Positions 1-11,926 of a stretch of DNA of 64,000 nt are shown one piece after another (position 1 is the first letter of the stretch; each line of letters starts with the position of its first letter). Below the pieces are notes generated by a model that saw only the letters and a program-made list of their open reading frames with translations, was not told the origin of the DNA and did not search any database. The DNA is from Margaritispora aquatica. Taxonomy: Eukaryota; Ascomycota; Leotiomycetes; Helotiales; Discinellaceae. The position numbers were made by a program, and so were the translations under genes. Location of the stretch: NCBI GenBank assembly GCA_007644065.1, contig VJWN01000013.1, positions 124,001 through 188,000 on the forward strand, given 5' to 3'.

Positions 1-2340
1 CTTTCTTTTGGATTTGATTGAGCGTTTGCATGCGATTACATGAGTTATGATTTTCACTTCTATTTATGGCAGGCTGGGACCTATGATTTTATCTTTATTT
101 CGGTTCTGTGCTTTGGTCTGGAGTTATGTACGAAGATAGATCTCTTTGGTTCCCTCTTTATTTCTTGGTGTATTATTTCATTGCGGTTTATATCACATGG
201 TTTGGACACGGGACACGACAGCAGGGCATTGCTTATTTATTTGCTTTCTTCGTGGTTTTTGATTGCTGTTTTTACTGTTGTTTTGCATGCAAAAGGTATT
301 GAGCTCGATGAGTGGAGTAAGATATACCCAAATTGTTTTCCTTTCTAATCAGCACGCATCTGCGGCAGCTAGCATCGTAGGAATGGATTATCTTTAGCAT
401 GGTTGACGAAATATACTCGCTTGTTTTCTTCTTCCACTCCTGCTCGATATCCAACATGCTACAACATGACATACAGCTCATCACTCTCAATATCAAACAT
501 CGTGCATAGGAGCGTGAAAATAGCATGTGCATGAATGATTCGCGTTCCTTGTCAGACATAAAATGGGAATACCACCTCACGTAATCAACAGTACCTCGCA
601 GGGAAAGGGGGCTCTGCCAAACCGAGCCAGCCAACCAACCAGTCAACCAACCAGTCAACCAACCAGTCAACCAACCAGTCAACCAACACGTCCCAAAAAT
701 ACCTCCTCCCTTTGCCTGATCCTTTGCCTATTTCCAAAATTATCCCCTATCCTATATCCATATCCACGTTCAAATTCAAAGCAGCGGTCAGCACGCTCAA
801 CTACATTCAGACAAACATACCGGCCAACCGACACGCGAACCGGACGGCGACGAAAGCGACGCGCAAGACCCCCGGAAAAGCCGATTCCAGCCCCAATCCA
901 GTCCCGACCAGTCCAGTACAGCCCAGCCAAGAAACGGAGGAGCTACCATGCATGATTTCCCGTTTCCCATTTGCCGTTTACCATTCCCCCCATTTGCGGA
1001 GTGCATGCCAATTACCACCGACCCAGATTCAGATACAGATACAGATGTGGATTCCGATGCATGTTCGGCCTGCAGCCTCGTTCTGGATGTTTACTGTATG
1101 TGTGCGTGGTTGGGTACGGTACTGCGGGTCGGTTGGGAGTCATGCTTCTGGCGGTGGTCACGTTCGTGGTCACGATGCGCTGGCTGTCTTTGACTGATTT
1201 AAGCGAGGAGTTGGCAAGTAGGAAAGTATGTCAGTCTGTCAGCTTGATTTGGTGGGATGGAAGGAGATGGCATTAGTACCGGTCTTACAAAACACTGTGC
1301 TGAATTTGAATTTGTTTTGAGGTGCTCGGATGCATTGAAAGTTTAAAGGAAAGGACAGGGCTGCTAAGGAGTTGGTATATGATTGGATACTGAAGTTCGA
1401 GGTGATGGCTATGGGTGTGCAGCATGTGTTGATGTGTGGATCAGCCCGGGACAGGCAGATGGAGGAGTGAGGCTTACGACTTATATTTGCGTATGTATAG
1501 GCATACTCCTACTCTAGGGTTATAGTCCCTTCGAGACACTAGGCGTATATTTCCTGTTAGAGTAGTATTTCGTAGAATCTAATCAGTTTGTTAGTCAGGC
1601 TCCCCTGCTTTGGTACAGATATCTAGACTGCATGACTGAGTCTATTTTGTCGATTATTAAATAGAACATGCGAAGTAGAAAAGATATAGATTGTGGTGCT
1701 TAGATTCTGATAAGTGGTGTGTAGTCTGTAGGGTGGTTGATTTTGAGATCTAGTTTAAAATTGAGATTGCGGTCAAACTGATACTACAACTGAGTAGGCG
1801 GAGAAGTCTTTGTTCACTGACCAAGAGCTAGATCATACTATCGGAGGAAATATTTCCAAGAAATATTGAGTAAGCTTCATTGCTTGCTATCAAGGAAACG
1901 CTAGTGTATGCAAGTCATGACAAAGGACGAGCCTGTCATGTACTTTAGAACGTAAATTGTGCCAAAAAAGGCGATGTGGAATTGAAATCGTCATCATAGT
2001 AGATCCAGCCATGAGACCAGGAAGGAACAACCCCCTATTCCCAATCATCGATAGCCACATATATTGCGGATGGCAAGCATGATGCCACAACGGGGGGGAA
2101 AAAAGAGGGGAGGCAAACAACAAAACCAGCAAGCAAACGAAACAAGAACGGCCAACGAGAATAACAAAATACCCCAAGAACCCCGTCCAGAGGCCTGCAG
2201 GAGCAGCACCTAACGTATTAAAAAGAAGCTATCTGTTATTGGGATAGGTCAGTACTCGCTTTTCTCGGAAGTGAAAATTGATAAAGAGGAAGAGAAGAGA
2301 AGGAAAGAAACAGAAGGAGGAGAGGGAACTTACGGTATGC
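1..2340. other. Gene-poor 5' end of window
   Basis: No convincing gene is visible here. The open stretches (for example 40-348 plus) are short, rich in hydrophobic codons because the DNA is T-rich, and resemble no family I know. Several overlapping frames stay open around 560-1200, but their peptides are low-complexity Pro/Ser/Thr or repeats of the minisatellite at 632-691. The stretch could hold 3' UTRs or an untranslated RNA; nothing in the sequence decides it. Confidence 0.5.
632..691. repeat. 12-bp minisatellite (CAACCAACCAGT)n
   Basis: Four perfect tandem copies of CAACCAACCAGT occupy 632-679. A fifth imperfect copy (CAACCAACACGT) ends at 691. The unit is itself built on CAAC/CCAG steps, so slippage is likely. 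It is open in several frames on both strands, which produces artefactual repeat peptides such as Thr-Gly-Trp-Leu on the minus strand. Confidence 0.9.
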
Positions 2341-4279
2341 TTATGAATAGCGGGTTTGATGAGATGGGTCAAGACACCCAATGCCGTAGCATCTGTGAGG
2401 AGGTCCAGTAGGGTGGTCCTCATATGAGTTTTGAGCTCTGGGATTTTGGGCTCTGGGATCTTGGTATGAATAATTCTGGCTAGCGTTGTTTGTGGTGTAT
2501 TGATATAGTAGTTGATCGTATGAATATTGTGGTTGTTGTGGCTGAGAGAACTGCGATTGCGTCGAGTGTTGTTCCTGGTATTGTCCTTGGCCTTGCGAGG
2601 CATAGGTATTTGGGTGATTGTATGGATCTTGTCTCATGTCGTCGTTCATATAATGCGACTGTGGGTGCTGATATGAAGGATGAGTTCCTGTCTGAGGGAG
2701 GCTTAAAGCTGGTGCAAAGTTAACTCCAGGGTACTGCCTATTATCCATCGGCCAGGATGGTGGTTGTTGAGAGTTCCGACTAGAATAGCTTGGATCTGGG
2801 TACCCGCCCATCTGAGATGGCTGCCAATTTGTAGACTGACCAGTCTCAGAAGATCCTCGATGCATGGATCCTCTCTTTGTTGATGAGGAGGATGTCCCTG
2901 GTCGGTGGGTGGTCGAGCTTACATGAGACGAAGAAGGATAATTGGAGGCTCCACCAGTAGTTGAATTGGAATGGCGCTTTGACGAAGTATGAGACGACTT
3001 GCCACGAGGTGGAAGAGGCGGATGGACGTCATTGTAGGCAGCGACGATTTTCCACTCGTCATCCTTGTCAACGGATCCGATGAAAAGAACTTTCACATTC
3101 AGTTCGATAGTGTAGACTTTTGAATAGCACAAGCGAGATGCTGGTAAGAGCCTATGCTGCGGATTGAGCGGGATGACTCTGATGTCCTCCTTTAAGAGTG
3201 GCCTTTCCCCAGGCAACAGCTCAGGTCGATAGTTGGTATAAATCATTGCATGATCATCTGGTTTTACCCCACGCTTATTGGTACCTTGCCCTTCATATCT
3301 ATAGTCTAGAGTAAGTAAAAATCTCCTAAGCATGTGATAGGCTAGCAACTTCCAGGGTGAAATGTCATGCATGTCGATAAGTAACAAATATGTGCAAAAA
3401 TGGTCTATGGAAAAGATGAGCATAGGACTTACGTCATGATGGGCCTACAAGAGTCAGTTGAGTGATGTTATAGAAGGTAGTAACAACACTTACAAGCAAA
3501 TGCAATGTGCGACATCTTTCTTGATGACTACAAATCGCCTAGTCTTTTGTATGATGCTCTGTCCTTTTGAAAATCTCTGTGAATATGTTGAATTCATCGT
3601 CGCACCGTCATCGCCAGTAGGCTCCGGCCACAAAATTTTGAATACCTAGGCCATATAGATTAGCAAGACCCGCGATTGATACAGTTTAAGGATGTTGTAC
3701 CTTCCCAAACTTGAACCTCCAACCCTCTTGAACACTATACTCTGAGTAGATGGTATCAGTGCACCATTGAGATTGGCTTTGAGAATAGATACCTACGTGG
3801 ATCAAATTCTTCTGTCTGTCTGGAACGGTCTGCTGGTTCTATCATATATCTGGTGCTTGGAACAGGGTTTAAAGCCGATTCCAGTTGCACTCCGGCAAAC
3901 TCGTCGGTCAAATCAGAAATAGGATCATTTTGAGAACTATACTCTGACTCCTGCCGTATTGTATAATCTCTTTCGCCTCCATAGGGTCCATCTGATGGGG
4001 GGAGAATTCTTCTTGACGACCTTTCATCATCATATGATGCCTGGTTCGGAACTCTGGCCGCAAGTCTCGGTGTCATTTCAGGATCTTCAACATCATGTTC
4101 GTCTAATCCACGGATTAGTTTCTGTGACCTAAATCACAACAAGATATTGTTATCTTACGTCTTGACGATGCTCGATGTCTCTCCTTTCTTTCTCCGCTCT
4201 TGCCTGCGGGTAAGCCAAACAAATCAGTTCGTTGACTAACCGATAGCCTCCTGTGTTTTTTCTCTTTGTCAGGAGACAT
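2341..4279 (-). CDS. DUF6590-type protein A with Q/N/S/Y-rich tail
   Basis: Six exons, read on the minus strand: 4279-4159, 4102-3797, 3741-3701, 3645-3494, 3444-3433 and 3298-2341. They total 1590 bases, or 529 aa. The start is the ATG of MSPDKEKKHRR. The DUF6590-like core (about residues 157-300) begins VFKILWPEP, continues with RRFVVIKKDVAHCICLPIMT and EGQGTNKRGVKPDDHAMIYT, and ends near DEWKIVAAYNDVHPPLP. The 12-base exon encoding the PIMT turn and the 41-base exon are kept in paralogue B (as 13 and 41 bases), which supports the model. The tail (about 300-529) is low-complexity, rich in Gln, Ser, Tyr, Asn and Pro, and prion-like in composition. No signal peptide or membrane segment is seen. 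The family is fungal and its function is unknown to me. It sits head to head with the coiled-coil gene at 5079. Confidence 0.8.
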
Positions 4280-5078
4280 GGTACGAAAAGTTCGATTGCA
4301 AGTAGCAAATAGAAAAATGTACAATAGTAATAGTGTTTGTACTTTGACATAACTGATGAGGAGATCGCTCACTATATATGCAATTGCTTGCATGAATTTG
4401 CGAGATGCGGCTCAACAGTGATCAATCAAAGTGCATCACATCCACACCTCCGAGAATGTGGTTGATGTTGTTGACGATGGTATACATCTTGCATAGTCGA
4501 TTGGGAAGTATTGGTTGTGAGACGTTGGAAAACGAGGGATGAGTGCAGAAGAGGGGTTGAGGGGGTCTCGAGACGAACCGACTCTCACGGCTCCAGCCGT
4601 TGTCCCCACAATTCACAGCTCGCTTCGACAAGGGGGGAGGGGACGCTTGAATGGACTTATGCAAAACTTATGCATCAAGGTACTGGGCTAATGCTACACA
4701 AACTTTCATTCGTTGCTTTGGCCGAGAATGTATATCGTCTTCTCGATAGCGTGGGGGGTTTCGGCCGGGCTGGTCATGCAAGATTTGTACTCGTTGCTGC
4801 TATAAGAAATTAGATAAAAGCCAATCGATACCTGGTAACAATCCCGAGGACACAAGCCACAAGAAACTCCTAATCTGCACTCTCTCTTCAGCCGCGAGCC
4901 GCCTGACAACAATACACACACACCTCCCGTCTCAAGGGGATGTGCCCCCCAAAGATCGACAGATTGACCGAAACATACGTTCTTTCCATCTCAAGCCTCA
5001 TATCAGAAATGCCGATTTTACTGGACACCACTTCAAAGTTCACGAGCACGACTATAGACAACGCTCACTCATACTGGG
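4280..5078. promoter_or_regulatory. Divergent intergenic region of pair A
   Basis: This 799-base gap separates the two start codons of pair A and must hold both promoters. It contains a near-direct repeat of acttatgca at about 4656-4675 and a CA-rich stretch at about 4912-4926. No certain TATA box or operator was identified. Pairs B (762 bases) and C (796 bases) have gaps of almost the same size. Confidence 0.55.
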
Positions 5079-7262
5079 ATGCTTCCCTCTCCACATCAAC
5101 AATATCAGTGTCGTCAAAATGTGAGGCTGGTACGAGAGGCCGGGAGACGGCATGAGACAAGCAACTATCCCGGATACTGGAAACTCAAGGAGATATGTTC
5201 TCGGAAAAAGGGAGGCCATTCGAGTCAGTCACTTTCAACTGGGGAGAATTCCAAAAAGACTCCCAAACGTCCGAGACGCAAGACGACCCACGTTATCCAA
5301 CAACCTGCCAGCAGTTCTGAGAAGAAGCCAGTCTACGATATGCAAAGGAAAACGGATGATGAAGATGTGCAAACGAATAAGATGTTGCCAGATAGCCATT
5401 CACTTGTGTCATTGGAGAATATTTCATGCGGGCTCAGACCCTCATATGTGACGAGCTCACAGTCTGTGCCTTTGAATGTTAATCGCTCGAAATCTCTAAA
5501 CTATGAAACTCCTTCCGACACACTCCTCTCCTCTTGGAGTGCACCCGATCCTGTCTCTGCGGTTCTAGACTTACCACGATCCGTGGACGCTGAAATGAAA
5601 TCACAGCCAGAAGTGCAAGAAAGCTATAAAGATTCTAAAGTGATATTAGCACCAACACGTAGCCACTCTCACAATTCAGTTGTTCTTTCAGATGACCAAA
5701 ATACTCTAGCGGTGGGTGCAGAGGCACTTCCAGGTATTGAGCAAGGTACGACACCGCAGCTCAATATACAAGATGGTGATTTAGATATCCAAAAAGATGA
5801 AGTAAAGGACTCTCCCTGGCCAAATATACTACCGCCTCAATTCGGGGTATTTGGAGAACTTCAACATCAAAAAATGCATATAATACCATACCACGGGTTT
5901 CAACAAAACGAAGAACATTTTGAAAGGAGACCACAGAATCACGCAGGTTTCTGGGAAGAGTGGTCAGCAGTCTCACATTTAAGGACGAGCGTTTTGGTAT
6001 TAAGGTCGAGAACGCATGGAATGAGAAGAATTATGAGAGATATGCAGCTCAGGAAAACAGCTGCAGAAGATAAATTGGTCCAGCGAGTGCTCCAGCAAGA
6101 GTTGGCTTCAGGGTCAACTTCAAGGACAAAGGAGCGTTTCACACCAAAAGAATCTATTCTAGACCTTGTCCGTGATTCTCAGGAGGCTCGCGATGAGTTC
6201 GGGCCTTTTGAAGCAAAGTGCACAGATCTCGAGGATCAACTGTATCGAGACGAGTTCAAGCTCCATCAACTTGAAGAGCAGATGTATTTGCGATGGAATG
6301 TAGTGCCAAACCTTCGCGTTAATTATCAGGAGGAATATCATGAGCCACATCAATTTTTTGAGAATTCTCCGATTCCGAGCATACAATTCCGAGAAGATCA
6401 GAAAGAGTACGAAGAAATCAAATATCATCCTCTGGTGGAGCAATACTTGTCCAAAAAAGGCGACCTCGAAATGATAAAGGAGCAATTGTATGAATTCGAG
6501 GAGCGGGTATATGATTTGCAAGAAGATCAAGAGTCGCGTGCGAGATATGGATTATCGCTTTATGCTGAAGACGAGGAGTTTTTGGGCAATTCCTCCGCAA
6601 ACAGACGAAAGATAACACAAAATATCTCGGAGAATGAGGAACAACTCCAGAAATTGAAGGCAACGTGTGAAGCCATGAAGCTCGTTGATAAGAATGGTCA
6701 ACCCACAACCGGCGAAGAATGGAAAAATATCGAGATTTACGAAGAAAACAAGACAGGGATCATTCCTGAAATGACAGAAGATTCTTCTTTCGAAATTCTC
6801 GTCACGCATCCCGAGAAAGTCTACCCAGATTTCACCTCAGATTCTTCTCGCGAAGTTGCAGAAGCTGCCCATTCATCACAAGCTACTAGCGATCTTGCCC
6901 ATAATCTAGTAGAAATTTGGATGCTCATGGTAATGAGATGCTCAATCATAGAAGCCAATCGCCTTGCAACATGGTCCAAATCACGAGGTGTCACAATCTC
7001 GGATAACTGGCAAGATTCAGTTCTAGAGCTGTGGTTCAAAGATGGCTCTTCCAACTCAATACCTGTCAATCCCAGGACTACGAGCTTGTCAACTCAAGAG
7101 CCTATCGAAGCACGCAAGAAAGCGCCCATCAAACCAATATTTTATGATGATCTGCCAATGAGGAAGAAACCTTCACCTCCACATGTGCAAATTCGACTTC
7201 CTTCGGCTCTTTCTGTGGTCATCACTGATATTGACGACGTTATGGGTCCTACTTTTGAGTGA
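5079..7262 (+). CDS. Coiled-coil protein A, partner of DUF6590 gene A
   Basis: An uninterrupted 727-codon frame; the start is uncertain. ATG 5079 is the first in frame, and ATG 5340 (MQRKTDDED) is an alternative that removes a basic, low-complexity leader. The first 300 residues look disordered. From about residue 350 to 545 the protein is strongly charged and helical (RDSQEARDEFGPFEAKC, EEIKYHPLVEQYLSKKGDL, then Glu/Gln/Arg-rich heptads), consistent with coiled coil. A C-terminal module (about 607-655) carries IWMLMVMRCS and DNWQDSVLELWFKDG. The ARDEFGP, YHPLVEQYLSK and NWQDSVLELW blocks recur in the plus-strand gene of pair B, and the first and last recur in weaker form in pair C, so the three are paralogues. 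Unlike gene B this copy has no intron in that part. No known domain is recognised and the function is unknown. Confidence 0.75.
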   Translation: MLPSPHQQYQCRQNVRLVREAGRRHETSNYPGYWKLKEICSRKKGGHSSQSLSTGENSKKTPKRPRRKTTHVIQQPASSSEKKPVYDMQRKTDDEDVQTNKMLPDSHSLVSLENISCGLRPSYVTSSQSVPLNVNRSKSLNYETPSDTLLSSWSAPDPVSAVLDLPRSVDAEMKSQPEVQESYKDSKVILAPTRSHSHNSVVLSDDQNTLAVGAEALPGIEQGTTPQLNIQDGDLDIQKDEVKDSPWPNILPPQFGVFGELQHQKMHIIPYHGFQQNEEHFERRPQNHAGFWEEWSAVSHLRTSVLVLRSRTHGMRRIMRDMQLRKTAAEDKLVQRVLQQELASGSTSRTKERFTPKESILDLVRDSQEARDEFGPFEAKCTDLEDQLYRDEFKLHQLEEQMYLRWNVVPNLRVNYQEEYHEPHQFFENSPIPSIQFREDQKEYEEIKYHPLVEQYLSKKGDLEMIKEQLYEFEERVYDLQEDQESRARYGLSLYAEDEEFLGNSSANRRKITQNISENEEQLQKLKATCEAMKLVDKNGQPTTGEEWKNIEIYEENKTGIIPEMTEDSSFEILVTHPEKVYPDFTSDSSREVAEAAHSSQATSDLAHNLVEIWMLMVMRCSIIEANRLATWSKSRGVTISDNWQDSVLELWFKDGSSNSIPVNPRTTSLSTQEPIEARKKAPIKPIFYDDLPMRKKPSPPHVQIRLPSALSVVITDIDDVMGPTFE

Positions 7263-9344
7263 ATGAGAAATAGGCGAAGATTTATTTTCTTTCGGCAAAG
7301 CTGAGTTTTGCAAGTTACTAAATTGAAGCTTTCCTTTGTTCACGACCTATATTTTGTTCTGAATTTAGCGTATGGATGGCTTGGCGTATTTGGATCTTCT
7401 GGGATACTAGATACGGCGTTTGTTTGAGAGCAGCGTATACCAGAACACATGTATTATGTTGGATCAATTTATTTATTTGTACATTATACCTAAGATAAAC
7501 TAACCTTTGTATATCCCCATATTGCTTTGTCACAATGTCATACTAATACAGATATTGATAACGAATATAAGTATCGAATTCGGCTCAAGGCTCCAATCAC
7601 TCACTCCACACATCCATCACCCAGAGCAAACCCGAACCAACCTCCAAATTACGAAATCCTACGCCATTTCAATTCTCAATATTCAAATTCAAGCAGCAAC
7701 GAGGCAAACAAGGCAGTCAAATTACCGGCGTGCATACAGCCTGGTAAGCAGTCACGAGCCATGCGTAATTATCATATGACAGTAGAAACCATGAACTTTA
7801 CATAACCTGGGCAAGCATGATATGACCTAACGTGCAGATCAGATTGGACAGGATTGCGATGTCTCGATGCAATGCGCTGCGCTGCGTAAGTTGTGTCACT
7901 TTGTGTGATGGTCACCGGCATCGATTACCGTCGCGATTCTATATTTGTGGGGGGGCTGAGGAAGAAAAAATTGCAACTTGTGTGAGGTGGGCAGATCTGA
8001 GATTCATGGATGATGCGATATATCGGGATGAGCTGCTGTGCGATAGAAAAGCTTGCGGAGATACGTCCGAAATGATGTGAGTTAGTTGTTTGGGATTTGG
8101 AGGAGAAACGGCTAGGTTGGAGAGGATGCAGTTCTTAATTTGGGACTCGTGCTGAAACATTATTAGTTATTTATTTTAAGTCTCGTTTCAAGTCTGATTA
8201 CCGAATGCTTAAACTGGATTGAACTGGTTAGGCGAGTTGCTAGTTAAATCGACATTGGCAACAAACGTATTTTCTTTCCAGCGCGGCTAGTTGTACAAAA
8301 AATAGAAGGTAAGGTTTCAGTATGTTTGTTAAGAGCCAGGTGGATCATTTTGGAGTGATGGGTAACTAATCTACTTATTCTACTCCTCGAGAGAAGTTAT
8401 TATCTATCTTAGTTGACAGTGAAGATTTTATGTTTAATAAATATATATATAATAAACTATACTCGATTGATTACGGACTTGACTACAATAAACCTGAACG
8501 CCCCTGTCCAGTTTATAATTTGTTGCAGCTTATTTATTCATTTAGTTTTGTAAGCACCTTTTGGTAACCCTAGAGAGACACAAAGTATCTTTCTGTAGGG
8601 CTATATACAAGACTTTGTAGATGTTGACCTTTGTAGTTACAGTTCATTCTCGGTAGGCTCAAGTGATGGAGATAGTACTCTCACTATAGAATGAAAATTT
8701 TTCATCTACTCTTTCAATTGTGTGCCTTGGGTTTCAGCAAACTTTTAATAATATAGTTAACATATCTATGAAGTGGAATATGCTCCTTTGTCCCTACAGA
8801 GATCACCAAATTCAAAATTCTGTACGTGACATTGGTAAGATACATTATTATCTAGCGGAGCTAAGCAAGCTAGCCTCAGAGTACGGGCCTATCTTAGCCT
8901 ATGGCCGAGTATGTAATTTCATTCCTTTCCCTAGATAGCGAGCCCAATAAGGTTAGTCAACGGACACGAAAACTAGGTCCAGCCATAACTGTAGCAATTA
9001 TTCCCCTCGCTTTCGCAGTTCCTTACAACAAAAACACATTTGAGCTGCAAACTGCAAACTACAAACTGCAAACTTCAAGGTGGATTCTACTGACATAACA
9101 TGTCCTACGACCACTCGCTCCTTGGAATTAGATGCTATATCGAAAACTACGAGCCATGCAAATCAGACTCCGATATCCAACCAACCAAGAACTACTCCAA
9201 TACATATATATTACCGATGGGACTAAAAGTATAACCCTCCCCGAGTTAGTGTGCAATGTTCAGAATTCGCAAGAGAAATGAAGTGAATACATTTTTGCTT
9301 TCCTCGAAGACGTTTGAGCATCTCTACGGCACAAAATCGACTTA
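7263..9344. other. Gene-poor spacer between pair A and the F-box-like relics
   Basis: About 2.1 kb without a supportable gene. It becomes visibly AT-rich around 8160-8760 (including a run of TA repeats near 8440). Short frames at 7507-7805, 7832-8080 and 8720-9098 resemble no family and lack coding texture. Confidence 0.5.
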
Positions 9345-10240
9345 TGTTCTAGACCATCCCTAAAACCTCGGTTATTTCACGATTTGCCAAATGAACTCCA
9401 CTTACAGATCTTCGAGTTGGTGAAGGGTCCGGCAGCGGCAGAAGCATGGAAACCCAGATATGGCCTTGGGGCTAGAGACATCAATATTTCCGATTGACAT
9501 CTCGCTGATTCCAAGAAATCAGCATGTCTACGGAAGTCCTTCTGAATTACCCAGAGCAATTGCGAGAGCTGGAGGAAGCCTCGAATATATTTCTATAGAG
9601 GTCTCTCTTCCTCGTAACTATTCTTGTTTTAACTCAGGTGGTAAAGATACCACATTGCGGAAAGACTGAAAACTTTCAAGTTCAGAACAAATTCGCTGGA
9701 CTGTTGTAAAGTAAAGTCGAGCATCTTTTGCTATTGTAACATATACTCATCTTCAATAATCAACTCAGACCACCTCGAGACTCTAGACCTGAACTTCATC
9801 TGCTTCTAGAATGTAAGAAGCCCACCGGATTTTAGCATGGAACCTTTGCTTACCTCGATATCTTAGCCCCCATCGTTAGATCTTACACTTGGTGGTGCTA
9901 TTCTCCATATCCAAGAGTTAAAAGCATTTACGCAGAAGCTAAATCCTTCACTCGGTTGGACTTGAATGGCTTGTTCTTGCTCAGTGGGACCTGGACTGAC
10001 GGTCTTGAACTATTGAAGCTTCATTATCTTAAATAAGAGCTTCATTTGATATTCATTACAGAAAGAGAGTAATTGGATGTCACTGGAAGATTTGAGGGAT
10101 CTCGATCAAATCTTCTTCGGCTCACGTCAAGGCCTTGCAGTTTTGCCGAATCTCGCTGAGCAACATTTTATAGGTCTGAGCAGTACAAAACCTTTGGACA
10201 TATTTCGCGAGGATGAGTATTAGGTGGAAGTTGAGTCATG
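9345..10240 (+). pseudogene. Relic of an F-box/LRR-like gene (copy 1)
   Basis: Coding remnants lie in different frames. Around 9373-9426 the DNA reads LFHDLPNELHLQIFELVK, which matches the consensus LPxEhhxxIhxhh of fungal F-box domains. Downstream, near 9957-10035, another frame reads TRLDLNGLFLLSGTWTDG followed by LELLK and a stop. That resembles the conserved C-terminal strand-turn (LxLxxhxLxxGxWxxLLxhLR) of fungal F-box/LRR-like proteins. Frames are broken by several stops in between, and no intron set restores one. I read this as a decayed gene copy. A second copy of the same C-terminal motif follows at 10578-11303. Confidence 0.5.
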
Positions 10241-10577
10241 AAGGTTAAAGAAGTATTTCTGAACCTAGTGTGCTCTCACGGAGCACCTTTTCGTTCTTTC
10301 TCTAATTCTGTGCCTATAGAGCGAGAACGGCTGAAAGAGTATATCTGCTTCGATGAGGATGTATAGCTATATTTCAAAATATGGGATTATTATATTTACT
10401 CAAGAAGTGAATCTAAATTATAGAGTTGTGATTAATTATGAGGCGCAATCTATTATAGATCTAATTATTTTGTATTTCTCTTAGTATAGAATTCATAATT
10501 TATATGGTATATCTAGTATCTAAAATCAATTCTGAATATCAAATATCTGTCTGACCTCATTTTACAAATGTAAATGC

Positions 10578-11303
10578 GTGTCTGTTAGAAAACTCCCACC
10601 CACTCACTTCGAGCTCAATATAACACTCCCAGAGTCCTTCGGTCTGCTCACGAGATGGCACGGGCGGGAGATTATAAGAAGAGCAGTTCAATGCCTCAAA
10701 TCTCTCAAGTTCCATCCCCTTGGAATTATCACTCCCAATTCCAACAATGTTCTTTTACAAAAAAATCTCGACCCCCTAGCTGATTTCATAATTCTCATGT
10801 CAAGCACTTCATCCCTAAAGAGCAACGATGTAAACCTTTCAACTCTACGCGCATTGGCTAGACCGAATTCTGTCACTTTCCAGCTAGTTGATATCAGTCG
10901 AGTATTGACTACCCAAAACAGGCAGAGTCTGACACACCTTCATTGCGACTTCGTGACGTTCAATTTAGCGAGCTTCTCTCAGATGTTCATACAAGCAGAT
11001 CATATGCAGGTTGTATCTCTACGTCGCATGGACCTCTCGCATGGGGAATGGGCACAGCTTCTGGATATTCTTCGTGCTCGAAAGGTGAGGCGAGTGGTGA
11101 TTAGGGATATCTTTGTCAGAGAGAGCGAGGGACTCTCACAGCAAACTGTGAATTACATACACTCTGATGCTATGATGTCGCACAGCCATGAGCAAAGAGA
11201 TACCAACTGGGCTGAAGTCTACGCCTCGGGCGTTATCGATAAATATCTCATGGCGGGTCTAAGGCATCTGCGAGACTGTGGGAGGGATTGCTATGGTGGA
11301 TGA
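10578..11303 (+). CDS. F-box/LRR-like protein fragment (copy 2), probably truncated
   Basis: A 241-codon open frame. Its C-terminal half has the look of fungal F-box-associated or LRR-like proteins: an Ala-Asp-His-Met-Gln strand leading into VVSLRRMDLSHGEWAQLLDI, then RKVRRVVIRDIFV. No F-box is present at the N-terminus and the start codon lies just after very AT-rich DNA. The gene is therefore probably a 5'-truncated relative of the relic at 9345-10240, or the surviving 3' exon of one original gene. It could be an intact small gene, but I think that less likely. Function unknown. Confidence 0.4.
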   Translation: MSVRKLPPTHFELNITLPESFGLLTRWHGREIIRRAVQCLKSLKFHPLGIITPNSNNVLLQKNLDPLADFIILMSSTSSLKSNDVNLSTLRALARPNSVTFQLVDISRVLTTQNRQSLTHLHCDFVTFNLASFSQMFIQADHMQVVSLRRMDLSHGEWAQLLDILRARKVRRVVIRDIFVRESEGLSQQTVNYIHSDAMMSHSHEQRDTNWAEVYASGVIDKYLMAGLRHLRDCGRDCYGG

Positions 11304-11926
11304 CTGCGTTGCTATGTTGTACATAGTGTAAATTTAGGATCTTGAATATAAATATGCCTCCGCATATAAATCTGCATGTTCACACAACTTCACCTACTCC
11401 GTATTCTACGGATCTCTCGGATTTCCAATAGAAGGTCATCAAACGGGGTCAAGCCGTGGCTGAAGCTAGATAGGTGAAGTGAGCGAGCATGGTATGTTTG
11501 CTGTTTTTCGATAGAGCCAAATCTGTTGAGTCAGCATAGCTAGAGTTTTTAAGTAAGCCATTATAATGTCTGCCTCCTGGTTGCTTTGAAAAGGTTCAAG
11601 CTATTTCTTTGAATCGAAATCTTCGAAAATATCATCAATTTCACGTGATATGGGTTACCGTGCAGGACCCTGCATTTGAAGAATTTCTAATAGGGTCATC
11701 AATTCCTTGGAATTAATGCTAAGCCAAGCCAAAGCCAAGTCTAGATTCTCACAGCTCTCTCTAGCTCATGTCGTCACCAAAACAGTTGTTGAAAGTCTTG
11801 ACCACACGTCATGGCGCCAGATACCCGGTTAGCACCAAGTGGTGAACAAATAAATATCTTGACGAACAACGACTCACAAAATTTCAATTCTATATCTACA
11901 TGAACAGATATAAATCACTTTTCAAA
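11304..11926. other. Spacer upstream of SDR gene
   Basis: About 620 bases with no gene seen. It contains the promoter and 5' leader of the dehydrogenase gene. A second in-frame ATG lies at 11900, but the Rossmann motif follows ATG 11927 directly. Confidence 0.5.

Noticed and set aside
272..682. 136-codon minus-strand frame with Thr-Gly-Trp-Leu repeats
   Set aside because: The repeat peptide is a direct translation of the 12-bp minisatellite; the rest has no coding texture and overlaps other open frames.
5152..5451. 99-codon frame starting MRQATIPDTG, faintly like the starts of coiled-coil proteins B and C
   Set aside because: It is out of frame with the conserved part of gene A and its peptide has no similarity beyond the first residues.
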